NCBI GenBank assembly: GCA_015680685.1
Contig: MNCI01035299.1
Span: 136,044-200,043 of the forward strand
DNA length: 64,000 bases
Source: Gnetum montanum
Lineage: Eukaryota; Streptophyta; Gnetopsida; Gnetales; Gnetaceae
Direction of reading: 5' to 3'
The notes beneath the pieces were generated by a model that saw only the letters and a list, made by a program, of their open reading frames with translations, had not been told where the DNA came from and made no database searches. Below, one piece after another: positions 23,072 to 32,585 of the stretch; positions within the stretch are counted from its first letter, which is position 1; each line of letters opens with the position of its first letter. A program made the position numbers and the translations under genes.

Positions 23072-23919
23072 TGATGAGCAGTGAGCAATCCCTATAGCCA
23101 ACCATATGAATCACTAATGTTCACTAAGTGATCTAGTCAAAATTTGTAGACTTTAGCTCTCTAAGTATACTAGGTCTTAGTAGTGAATCTAACAAACATG
23201 ATCATTGTCTTTTCTGTTTCACTTAAGAAGTGCAAAGGTATGGTTAAGTGTAACTAAGGCATATGATTTTTATCATTTTATATTTTTCACTTAGCTAAAA
23301 ATGAAGTACTTAAATGTTTAATTAATCTAATGATTGACTAATATCTTAACTAATCCTAACATAAGAATCCATTCCTATTTACTGTACACATCCGGAACCA
23401 TGTTGCAACATTACTAGGTTACCAAACATTAAGCACTACTAGGATTACCAAATGTTAACGTATGCTCAAAATGATCATATTTATGTATATGAATTAATTG
23501 CTAATTAATTAATTAATTGAATGCATTAAAATAAATTTCTCAAATAATAAATGTATTAAAAGTAAATAATAAACTAATTCCAAATGCTGTAAGGTTTATG
23601 AAGAAAGCTCATCTTTATTGTTGTTCACATTGAGGTGCTTAGGTACATTAGTGCTTGAATAAAGATCTATACACTTCTTACTCCTATTATGGGCACTTAG
23701 AAAATATTCTAACTTTGGGAGGACAAAAATGCAAGAGTTCGACTAGCAACTAATGAATGGATTCCATAAATGTGGATGGTGAGCATGTATTTATAGGTAA
23801 GACAAGACACTATGTTGACAGGGTCACATCAATGCTCAAACCATGCATCAACCTAACCATGTCAATGGGATCATGTTGAGGGCATTTCTTTGATGCACCC
23901 TAAGGAAGACACTTCATCA
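23072..23919 (-). repeat. A1 5' LTR (848 bp)
   Basis: It starts TGATGAGCAGTGAG and ends ACTTCATCA; its partner is 1956-2789. The minus strand has CCTATAAATACATGC (about 23783-23797), a TATA box. It is followed by the second CCTTT duplication at 23920-23924. Confidence 0.9.
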
Positions 23920-24491
23920 CCTTTGATGCCTATGAGGTATTGGAACTACATCCCTAATTTGTATCATGCTTGTGGTAGGCAACAAGGATTCATCTTCATT
24001 AGATATGTCATGGTGATAATCTCTATTTCTATTTATCTAATAGTGATGATCTTGTCTATGCTTTGTTTGATGTCTTTCATCTTGCCTTTGCATTCTTTTT
24101 CTATTTTCATCTTATCCCTTTAGTATATCTCTATCTTTATAACTATGTTCATCTTCATTAGAACTAGACATTAAAGAGGAAGAGGAAGATGGTGAACTGG
24201 GAAAATCATCATGGCTTCGATATCTCCTCCTATGGTATATTAATTCATCTTTTCTAGGTTTAGAGAATGTCCTAGGCCTTGAGGCCCTCCTTGTTCTAGG
24301 ACTTGTTCATCCCCTCTAGGATTTTTTGCATCAGTTAAACATAGTCTTTGAATGTAGTAAGGATCTAAATGAGTATATGAGACCCTTGCATTTAGTAATT
24401 CACTTCAATTCTCTTCAATATAGATCCTACCATTTTTCCTACTAGTGTTCTCATCATGTGATGGGTTATCGGTTCTATGTGAAGGACACAT
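23920..24491 (-). pseudogene. gag: Gag N-terminal part of A0
   Basis: Start ATG at 24489-24491 (MCPSHRTDNPSHDEN). It shares the overall layout of the other gags (short N-terminus, then a Ser/Asp/Glu-rich linker at about 24160-24200), but is strongly decayed. Its continuation is 250-1955, separated by the A1 insertion. The first five bases are the target duplication. Confidence 0.65.
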
Positions 24492-24603
24492 GTTTTTAAT
24501 TAATAATGTGTGACTTAAAATATTAATATATTTTAAAAGATAAATCGTTAATACTTTTGTAGCAATCATTTATAATATAAGTAATCTAGATAACTATCAT
24601 CCT

Positions 24604-24621
24604 CCCCATCAATGGTGCCAA
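24604..24621 (-). promoter_or_regulatory. Primer binding site of A0 (tRNA-Asp)
   Basis: TCCCCATCAATGGTGCCA precedes the LTR. It matches the tRNA-Asp 3' end at 14 of 18 positions. Confidence 0.8.
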
Positions 24622-25459
24622 TGATGAATAGTGAGTAGTCTTTATGCCCAACCATAGGAATCACAAGCATTGCACTAGTGATCTGGTCGAATTTCGTGGA
24701 CTTTAACTCCTAAATGCACAATATCCAAAGTAGTGACTTAAAGACATGATTGTTGTCTTCTTGGCTTCACTTGTGTAAGTGCAAGGGTATGGTTAAGTGT
24801 AGGCCAAGGCACATGATTTTTATTAATTCTTATACTTTATTTAATTTAATCAAAGTGTGACACAAAGTAATGAATTATGAATTAATTTAATTAACTATCT
24901 AATGCCTTAATCTAATTATCCTAACATAAGCATATGGGCCTAGCTTTCATGCACACCTTGAACTCATTATGAATGTTATTGGATTACCAAGTGTTAGGAT
25001 ACTAGCCAAACCAAGCGATAACACAATTGGGATTACCAAGAGTTAATAGTATGTTTGAGGAAGTTGTACTTATGTGTGATTATTAAGTTTATTAACTAAC
25101 TAGAAACATGAACATAAAGTGCATGAATGGAAACATTAAACTATTCCTAAATGCTGCAAGGAGTTCCAAGAATCTCATCTTTATTGTCAGCACATGAAAG
25201 TGTTCAAGTACATTGATGTTTGAATAAGGATCTATACAATCCTTAAATTCCTATTGCAAGTACTTAGAAATTATTCTAAGCCTGATAGAATAAAATTGTG
25301 AGAACTTGGCTACTCTATTTGACTTAACGATGCCATAAATGTAGTGGCTATGTGCATTTATATAAGTAGAGATAGACACTGCATTGACACATCAACCAAT
25401 GCATCAATAGTGATGCATCAAAACCTACCCATTGACATAGTCCATCACATGATTTATCA
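24622..25459 (-). repeat. A0 5' LTR (838 bp)
   Basis: TGATGAATAGTGAG to GATTTATCA, alignable with the A1 LTRs throughout. A TATA-type ATTTATATAAG lies near 25355. On the right it joins another gag (A5), so A0 was inserted in A5. Confidence 0.85.
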
Positions 25460-26270
25460 CTCTTATATTTGTATCCTACCTTTCCATCCTATCCATCATT
25501 TGTATCTCTAGATTTGTAATGGTCTCTTCTATCATTTCCACTAGGTTATCTATCATTTCCCCTTTTTTCTTGGGAATACTCATCCTCATCAGAGCTTGAT
25601 AGTGATGAGGATGAGGATGATGGAGAACTAGGAGAGAAATGCCAACTTCCTCTTCTTTTGTGATATTTGTGGATATATATGGATAGCCTGTAAGAAGATG
25701 TAGGCTTGGAGGTACTTCTTGGGTTAGTTCTTGCTCTTCTTTTTCATTGTTACTTGCCAAGACTAAATGTAGTCATGGATTTGTCATGTCATCTATAGCA
25801 AAGAGGTGAGGATTCTCATGATTGGATTTGCATGAATGGTCATTTATGTTCTTCTTTTTGAACTATGATGTCAATGGAATGGTGGACGCTTTTACTTTGA
25901 TGGCTTCATGATGTATCTCCATGAAACGATCTTATCATAATTAGGCTTGAGTGAGTTGATAAGGCCTAAATATCTCATCAATTACACTGTAGTCACTAGC
26001 AGTTTCTTCAAGTCCAACTTTTATCAATGTTTCCATGAACATAGATGGAGTTGAGTGATTAACTGCCAACATAATGTTTTCCTCTAGGCTTGTCTATCAC
26101 ATCTAGTTATCCATGTAAAGGATAAAGGTAAAGGTTGAATTATAGATATCTAGATGTTGGTAGAAAAATTTGACTTGATATGATACATTGTCCCTAATTT
26201 TGGTAGTTCTACCATGTTCCCTTATAAAGTCATTAGTAGGTAGGGAATCAGTCCTATAAGAAGAAAACAT
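25460..26270 (-). pseudogene. gag: Gag N-terminal part of an older family A element (A5)
   Basis: ATG at 26268-26270 (MFSSYRTDSLPTNDF). VKFFYQHLDIYNSTFTFILY matches the position of the VVYSHP-to-FILHQDEQ block of A1. A Glu/Ser/His-rich linker follows (about 25560-25640). It is cut at 25459 by the A0 LTR. No primer site or LTR of its own is visible to the right. Confidence 0.65.
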
Positions 26271-26565
26271 TTTTAATTATTGTATGTTTGTTTAAATAAA
26301 ATTATATTATCCTTTAGATAATAAATAACATTATACTTTAGATAATCCTAAAATTGGAAAGCTTTTTATTTTCCTATTTTTATGTCTACTTAGTATCAAG
26401 TTTGTGATGTACTTTGACTCATTATTAATATATTTTTTAAGGTTCAACGCCCCACATCATGCCCCTAATCAAAACATTTTTGATTAAAAATTTTTATTTA
26501 GCTTTCTTATGGCCTTAAAATGTACTATTTCTAACAATGTACTATTTTTTTAACCTTTTTTTAAG
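26271..26565. other. Leader-like A/T-rich stretch after A5 gag
   Basis: Position corresponds to the short leader that separates gag from the primer site in A0, A1 and A2, but no primer site is found. Nothing else recognised. Confidence 0.4.
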
Positions 26566-26705
26566 GGTAAGGTGATTCAATATGCCTAGAACAATGCCTT
26601 CAGGCTAGTGTGCTTAGGATGTTAGTAGCAAGTTTTGAACCTATTATCTTCAAGTGCAAAGCAATGTGAGTTAACTAACTAGCCAATGGCTTGTACTATC
26701 CAAAA
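26566..26705 (-). repeat. tRNA-derived SINE, family 2 (minus)
   Basis: On the minus strand, TTGGCTAGTTAGTTAACTC (box A-like) is followed by AGGTTCAAAACTTGC (box B-like). A body with GGCATTGTTCTAGGCATATTG comes next, and then an A-rich tail. A second full copy at 27185-27320 has the same order. TGTACTAT occurs on both flanks and may be the target duplication. Confidence 0.65.
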
Positions 26706-26717
26706 ATGAAATGTTAT

Positions 26718-26800
26718 ACTTCTAATAGGACTCTTAATTTGCTAGCTTTAAGTTACAGGTTTGATTGTAGTGGACAATGTTGAGTTATAAAGTTCTAATT
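26718..26800 (+). repeat. tRNA-derived SINE, family 1 (copy 1)
   Basis: CTCTTAATTTGCTAGC, then AGGTTTGATTGTAGTGG (box B-like), then GAGTTATAAAGTTCTAATT. The same order recurs at 29143 and 31200. Confidence 0.55.
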
Positions 26801-27184
26801 TGGCTATATATCTTGGGGATTAAATATTGGTAAAATAAAAAAATTTGAGTTTTAATACCCTACAACCTTCCATTTATTCAAAATTTCATAAATAAAAAAT
26901 TATGCCTAACTTTTTCATGAAGCTTATTCTATCATTTTTTATGCTTGAAAACTAGTTCATAGAAACACAACAAAATATAGTTAACATATAGGCAGACTAT
27001 CATTTGGAGTGATGGTATGGTGCTTATTTCTTACATCGAAGATGTTTGAGCTTTGGCACAACCACTTAAAGAGGTTAGATTTTTGCTCATATACTAATCC
27101 TCTTAGAACCCTTCTTAGTGGAATGAGCCCTATAGCACTCAGTGATGATCCTTATAGTTAACACATACGTAATTTTTTAAGCAT
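26801..27184. other. Unassigned A/T-rich sequence
   Basis: No coding evidence. A stretch near 27005-27065 (TGGTATGGTGCTT, then TTGAGCTTTGGCAC) resembles a third tRNA-like SINE head, but has no second copy here. Confidence 0.3.
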
Positions 27185-27320
27185 GGATCATTGGCTAATT
27201 AATTAACTTACATTACTTTGCACCAAAATATATTGGGTTCAAAACTTGGTACCTTAACCACGCTAACATAGAGGCATTATTCCAAGCATATATATTACCT
27301 TACCCTAAGAAAAAGATAGG
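27185..27320 (+). repeat. tRNA-derived SINE, family 2 (plus)
   Basis: TTGGCTAATTAATTAAC, then GGGTTCAAAACTTGG, then GAGGCATTATTCCAAGC and CTTACCCTAAGAAAAAG. It aligns with the minus copy at 26566-26705 over its full length. Confidence 0.65.
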
Positions 27321-27439
27321 CAAGATTTCAACAAATGAAGATAAAAAGAGAACAATGTTGAAATCCTATACTCACTTAAAATCAAATCCTATTTTTTAAT
27401 TATGGTTAGTGCATTGATGGGTAAGTGTTTATTTTTTCT

Positions 27440-28089
27440 AAGGGAAGGTTCACCCTAAAATTGTACAGCGTCTTATTTGAGTGGCATTGTAGCTAGAAAT
27501 ATTCCATGAATGACAATAAGATTGAGATTGATTCCTATCCATTGTAGGACTTTGACTTAGAATAGATTTACTTTTAATGCAATTTCCTTTTGATGTACGT
27601 AGTTAACATTTACATATTCATGCATATTAATCAATTGGTGGAATGAGTGTGACTAGTTTCAAGCATAAACATGTATTCGCTTGGTAATCCGAACAACGTT
27701 ATTGCTTGGTTCGCCTAGTAGCATAACACTTGATAACCTAGTAGTAGATACATGAGTTTAGGACATATAAAACAAGTTGGGAAAGGATACTTATCATCCT
27801 TAGACTATCTTAGAATTTATCTTCTTATTATTAATTAGATTAATTAATTAATTTATATATTATCATTCAATTAGTTTAAGGATTGCATAACATTAATAAT
27901 CATATGCCTCACTCTAGACTAAACCATATGTGACCAAACTACCACTAGTCCAAGTAAGAAGACAATGACTTGCGATCAATGCTTAACAATCTAGGTGCCA
28001 CACTAATTCCATCTATTAGATTCAATTGAATTTCATGTGAATGCTTATGATTTTTATGGTTGGGCATAGGGGGTACTCGCTGCTCATCA
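27440..28089 (+). repeat. Family A LTR fragment, plus orientation
   Basis: Contains CGCTTGGTAATCCG, CTCTAGACTAAACCATATGTGA and the terminal GGTACTCGCTGCTCATCA, all reverse complements of other family A LTRs. The U3 end to the left is not clear. No primer site follows, so it is a solo or 3' LTR remnant. Confidence 0.7.
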
Positions 28090-28499
28090 TCATTCATACC
28101 TTATTAAAGCAATGGTAGAGCCTCATGTGTGTTATATGGTTGGTTGTGGCTTTGAATTCCACCATATTCATACAACACCACATCATTATTTAAAATAATA
28201 ATAATAATAAAGGTAAGGTAAAAATATTAAGATTTTTATTCTTCTTTGATGCAAGGAAACTCATGCCTAGTAGCACAACCCCTAACCAGATAGGGGATAG
28301 ATGTGACACACTAAATAAGACAGTTCAAGCCAAATTTGAAACTAACATTAGTCAAGCACAGAACCTCAAAAATGTCCAAAATGTTCCTCTAACCTTAACA
28401 TACAATTAGCATCTTCGCATTTTTAATTTATTTTCAAGATGGTAGCATTGAATCATTAATTTATAGAACAAGAATATTATGTTATGAGAAAACCTAGTT
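28090..28499. other. Unassigned sequence with an AAT microsatellite
   Basis: An AAT run of about 20 bp lies near 28192-28212. No gene or known repeat recognised. Confidence 0.4.
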
Positions 28500-29140
28500 A
28501 AGATTGAGACATTGTTGAATTTGTTCAAGTCTCCACTTATGTAGGTAGCCCTGTTGTGCTTAAGTAATGCATCAAAAATCACCTTAGGAAATTTGGAGAT
28601 TGTTTCCTATTTACAAGATGGAGGAGAGATAAAGGTTTAGACAAAGAATTATGCATAAAAGTCTACATAATGAATAAGACTAAAGAAAAACAAAATTCAT
28701 GATTTGGGATATAAGAAATAACTATTATGACTTTCATTTGGAGGTACCAGTGTGCAAATAGTAGATTCTTTTAAATATTTACATTTCATTTATATGAATA
28801 ATTACATGTGAGGGAAGTGCATTAGAGAAAAAATAGTAGGAGGTCTCAAGGCTTTATATGCTTTGAAAATCAAGTGCAAGGATTTAGGCTTCTAGGCTTG
28901 GAAGGTCAAAAAATAAATTTTTTAGACCATCATCTATCCTACTGTATCGTATAGATGTGTTGTTTAGGGATATAGACTTAATGCTAAACTTTAGAAAGAT
29001 ATTAAAAGGTTAGAAAAAACTTTTCTTCTAAATGAGTTAAAGCTAAAGATGTAAACACCTTAATGTTATTATGTAAATGTGATTTATTACCTTTAGAAGT
29101 AGAAGCCTTATGCTAATTCATTACATACACTCAAACAATG
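28500..29140 (+). pseudogene. LINE (L1-type) reverse transcriptase fragment
   Basis: In the plus frame: NLEIVSYLQDGGEIKV, then VQIVDSFKYL, then CIREKIVGGLKALYALKIKC, then AWKVKK, then a YP-T-SYRC-V block, then KDIKRLEKTFLLNELKLK. This order follows the C-terminal RT region of plant LINEs (a VDSFKYLGI motif, a tyrosine-cysteine-rich LLYGCEVWG-like motif, then an IE-Q--FL motif). Stops are numerous. It is a 5'-truncated, decayed copy ending next to a SINE. Confidence 0.7.
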
Positions 29141-29142
29141 AT

Positions 29143-29250
29143 GTGTTAGCTTAGTGGTATGGGTCTTTGCCTAGTAACCCCAGGTTATAGCTTTGATTCT
29201 ACTAAGTAACACTAAGTTATAAACTTCTATAAATCTAGGGATGTACCTAT
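29143..29250 (+). repeat. tRNA-derived SINE, family 1 (copy 2)
   Basis: GTTAGCTTAGTGGTATGGG is a good box A. AGCTTTGATTCTACT is a weak box B, followed by AAGTTATAAACTTCTA. It does not fold as a complete tRNA. Confidence 0.6.
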
Positions 29251-30157
29251 GTTTTACTCATTTTAGGTTCCAACACTCCCTATGAGCTACTCTTCTGATT
29301 TCTCTTCCAGATTGCCTCTAAGAGAAAATATAATACTGTTATATAGGAGAAACTGAGGCTTCTCAACTCTTCTTGGTGTAGAATGACTCATCTAGCACTT
29401 ATGATAAAGGAGAATATATTCTGCACTAACACAACTTTCGAGAAGATAAGATTGGAATGTTATCTTGCACAGAAGACACATGATTATGGTACATAGAAAA
29501 CACCATTATATACAATAATGTAAGGTAGTGACTATCAATTTTCAGATGAGCTATCACTATTTATGGATTCTTCATTATCTTCACCATCATTGCTTGGTGG
29601 AACTCGATCATTAAGGCTTCAAGGAGAGGGAGGATGAGCAAGATCAAAGGTAGGGTGACTCCTTCATAGAGCCATGTCAGCATTTGGTAAATATTATGGA
29701 TCAACTTACCCTTGCCATATCTACAATAGAAGAAATGAGTACCATGGTGATTTTACTTATTATGATGATCTCCAAGCTCAAGGATGGCATGCCCTAAATT
29801 ATGGTTATAAACCTTATTACTTCCTCACCACTTGCATTAGCAAATGTATAAACTAGTCCAACCCTTGGGGATATGCTTTTTATAGATATGTTTATACTAC
29901 TAATCAATATGATTTAGTATAGTATTGCAGGTTGTAGGATATCATGTCTACTACACTTCATCTCAAATATCTATATGAAAGAATAGCTACAAAACACAAT
30001 GATGGTTCAGGATACCACATGTTGACATGGCTCTATAAAGGAGGCACCCATGCCTTTGATCTTGCTCATCCTTCCTCTCCTTGGAGCCTTAATGATTGGG
30101 TCCCACCAGGCAATGATGATGAAGATAATGAAGAATTCATAAATAGTGATAGCTCAT

Positions 30158-30158
30158 N
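30158..30158. other. Single-base assembly gap
   Basis: One N at the junction between internal sequence and LTR-end sequence of the first unit. In the second unit about 300 bp separate the same points. Confidence 0.8.
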
Positions 30159-30618
30159 CAATAAAAGAAGTGAGCTTGCTACTATCTTCTTACTATTATC
30201 TGCTACTTTAAGCTCTGTGAGAATGATTTGAGCAAAGAAAGATGTGGTGTGTGTGATCTTGGAAGAGAGTTACTTCCTCACCACCTATATTAGTAGGCAT
30301 ATAGATTGGCCCAACCCTTGGGAATATACTTTTTATAGATATGTTTATACTATTAATCAATATGATTTAGTAGAGTATTGTAGGTTGCAAGGTATCATGT
30401 CTACTACACTTCATCTCAAATATTTAGATGAAAGAATAACTACAAAACACAATGATGGATCAAGATACCAAATGCTAACATGGCTCTATGAAGGAGGCAC
30501 CCCTACCTTTGATCTTGCTCATCCTCCCTCACCTTAGAGCCTTAATGACCAGGTCCCACCAGGAAATGATGGTGAAGATAAATAAGAATCCATAAATAGT
30601 AATAGCTCATCTGAAAAT

Positions 30619-31027
30619 TGATAGTCACTACCCTGCATTATTGTATATAATGGTGTTTTTTGTGTACCATAATTATGTGTCATGTGTGCAAGATAAGATT
30701 CCAATCTTATCTTCTGGAAAGTTGTCTTAGTGGAGAATATATTCTCCTTTATTGTAAGTGCTGGATGAGTCATCCCACACTAAGAAGAGTAAAAAAGCCT
30801 CAGCTTCTCCTATATAAGGGTATTATGTTTGCTCTTAGAGGTAATCCAGAAGAGAAATTAGAAGAGCAGCTCATAGTTCCTTCTATGCATTCCTTCTGAA
30901 GCATCCCTAAGAGTTTGTAAAGCTTTCTTTGTAATAAAATAAGTGTGCTTGCTACTATCTACTAATTTAAGCTCTATGAGAATGAGTGAAGAAAGATGTG
31001 GTGTGTGTGATCCTAGAAGACTTATCA
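30619..31027 (+). repeat. LTR-like unit, about 409 bp
   Basis: It begins TGATAGTCACTACC and ends AGAAGACTTATCA, giving short inverted ends TGATA/TATCA. The inverted copy has the same start at 29538 reading left. No primer site is seen. Confidence 0.5.
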
Positions 31028-31059
31028 ATGTTAGGTTGTTAACATCTATGTTTGCATTG

Positions 31060-31135
31060 GCACCAGTACTTGGAGCATGTTAGCTTGGAGGCATTGTTCC
31101 AAGTAAATTGAATTATCTTACCCTTAAAAATATTT
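31060..31135 (+). repeat. SINE family 2, 3' fragment
   Basis: GGAGGCATTGTTCCAAG through TTATCTTACCCTTAAAAA matches the 3' half of the copy at 27185. Confidence 0.55.
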
Positions 31136-31199
31136 TTGTTGTCATTGGTGGCCCTATATAGTTATGAGAGCCTTCAAAAATTAAATCATCTACAATGAA

Positions 31200-31312
31200 A
31201 TAATGAGGTGTTACCCTAGTGTTAAGACTCTTAATTTGAAAGCTCCAAGTTATGGATTCGATTCTAGTGGGCAATGCTTAGTTATAAAGTTCTAATTGAA
31301 CTATATTACAAA
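31200..31312 (+). repeat. tRNA-derived SINE, family 1 (copy 3)
   Basis: GTGTTACCCTAGTGTTAAGA (box A-like), then ATGGATTCGATTCTAGTGGG (good box B), then TTAGTTATAAAGTTCTAATT. The A7 LTR starts just downstream. Confidence 0.65.
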
Positions 31313-31319
31313 AGATGAC

Positions 31320-31478
31320 TAATGAGTGGTGAGGTACCCCTACACTCAACCATACGAATACGAGCGTTCACACATGATCTAGTTTAATTCCACAGACAAA
31401 CTGGTTGTGGCATTTAGATAGTTACACGTTGATCGCAATTCGTTGTCTTCCCACTTGGACTAGTATTTGCTTTTTCAC
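31320..31478 (-). repeat. A7 3' LTR, first part
   Basis: TAATGAGTGGTGAGGTACCCC (TG decayed to TA) to TATTTGCTTTTTCAC. It is broken at 31478 by element B. The uninterrupted homologue at 1-249 (reversed) runs straight through the break. Confidence 0.9.
31474..31478. repeat. Target site duplication of B (TTCAC; right copy GTCAC at 56752-56756)
   Basis: Five bases flank B on each side with one mismatch. The A6 LTR (1-249, reversed) has GTCAC once at this point, so GTCAC is ancestral. Confidence 0.8.
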
Positions 31479-31684
31479 TGAAACACCACAAAATTTTAGG
31501 TCTTGGCATCACAATTGCAAATATGGTTAAGTGTCAAAACAATAGCACTTTGCCCATATTTTTCCAAGTGTTTGTTGAATGTAGTTAGCTCCAACTACCA
31601 TATTTGCAAACTTTTTCTAAGTGTTAGAATGATGGTACTTTTTGTAGATTCACATGTCATGCTGAATAGCATAGCACCATGTTT

Positions 31685-31855
31685 ATTGCAATGTAGCACC
31701 TTGTCACGCTGCGTAGAGTAGCACCATGTCTACTACAGCGTAGCACCATGTCACACTATGTACTATAGCACCATGTCTACTGTAGTGTACCACCTTATCA
31801 CACTGCGTAGGCTAGCACTATGTCTATAGCAGTGTAGCACCTTGTCTAGCGTTGT
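31685..31855 (+). repeat. Minisatellite in B LTR, about 46 bp unit
   Basis: Repeated CACGCTGCGTAG, TAGCACCATGTCTACTACAG and GTGTAGCACC. The 3' LTR has the same array (55715-55925) with a different copy number. Confidence 0.75.
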
Positions 31856-31959
31856 AGCCAATGTCCCGTGTTCCACACGTAACATGGGACGAGTGTGGTC
31901 CCACCCATCGCACTACCACATGGCACTTGATTCACATTTTTGGCTAATCCTAACCCTAT

Positions 31960-31980
31960 AAATACCCCTGCATCCTCTTT
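31960..31980 (+). promoter_or_regulatory. TATA box of the B 5' LTR
   Basis: CCCTATAAATACCCC, followed at a short distance by a CT-rich stretch. The same string is in the 3' LTR at about 56020-56034. Confidence 0.7.
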
Positions 31981-32580
31981 TGAAAAAGAGGGGGGAGGGG
32001 GGGAAGAAGGGTTGGCATTCATTTCTCACTAGTAAGGTAGTTGGCACTTCCATTTGACATTTGACACTTCCATTTGACATTTGACACTTTGGCATCTTGG
32101 CACTTAGCTCTGTGGGTGAATGAGACCCAAAGCACACTACACTAGCAAAGAGGCACAACTACATCACTTGGTACACTGCATCCCCATTACAGCCCTGTAG
32201 AACATCACATGATACATCATGGCTATCAACCCAGCAGGCACAGTCCAACATAGTGAGCACTAGACTTCACAACATGACACCATCGAGGCTGTGATTGCAC
32301 TTCGACTGTGCCCATTGTACACTATGTATCCCTTTGTGAATAAGGTATGCTCCCTCTTTTGGGGTAGTGCATTATTGTTCTCAAACTCTGTTGCATTTCT
32401 CAAGCATTTCTCTTTGGCATTCATCATAACACTTGTATTTTCTCACTTTTCACACATATTTGCACGTTCACATCATAGTTCTTAGGCTGGGACACCCTGC
32501 TACACTCTAGCCTTCTCAAACCTGATGTCCGTGTGTAACGTAGTATAAACTCTTCTCACACATGGTCATTTTAACACCAC

Positions 32581-32585
32581 GTAAG
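32581..32585. repeat. Target site duplication GTAAG of C (left copy)
   Basis: GTAAG precedes C here and follows it at 49589-49593. The uninterrupted B 3' LTR has GTAAG once (about 56610). The match is perfect. Confidence 0.95.

Larger units (their letters stand above)
1956..23919 (-). mobile_element. Athila-like LTR retrotransposon A1, interrupted by A2
   Basis: Order along the minus strand: 5' LTR 23072-23919, primer site 23053-23070, gag 22922-20648, then a deletion junction and the inserted A2. It resumes with the end of RT, RNase H and integrase (8664-6480), a spacer, ORF3 (5790-3037), a degenerate polypurine tract and the 3' LTR 1956-2789. The two LTRs match each other better than any other copy, and a CCTTT duplication flanks the element. 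Protease, most of RT and the gag C-terminus were lost when the A2 5' LTR fused to A1 gag near 20647. Athila affinity rests on the tRNA-Asp-type primer site and the ORF between pol and the 3' LTR. Confidence 0.85.
29270..31027. mobile_element. Partly inverted, partly tandem LTR-like element
   Basis: Three related units. The segment 29270-29665 is the inverted copy of about 30480-30900. Segments 29840-30157 and about 30300-30600 are direct copies of one another (shared TTTTTATAGATATGTTTATACT and ATCATGTCTACTACACTTCA). LTR-end sequence occurs at 30160-30270 and again at 30930-31027. Plus-strand reading gives a Tyr/His/Asp-rich polypeptide (KHNDGSGYHMLTWLYKGG) I do not recognise. The N at 30158 lies exactly where the first unit would need most of an LTR, so the tandem layout may be partly an assembly artefact. 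Confidence 0.5.
31479..32585 (+). repeat. B 5' LTR, first part
   Basis: It starts TGAAACACCACAAAATTTTA, identical to the start of the 3' LTR at 55528. The two copies differ visibly, by eye at roughly one site in eight, mostly transitions, so B is old. Interrupted after GTAAG by C. The internal minisatellite and TATA box are listed separately. Confidence 0.9.

Noticed and set aside
29143-29215. Possible tRNA gene (good box A)
   Set aside because: Box B is weak, no cloverleaf can be drawn, and two related copies with a non-tRNA body exist, so SINE fits better.
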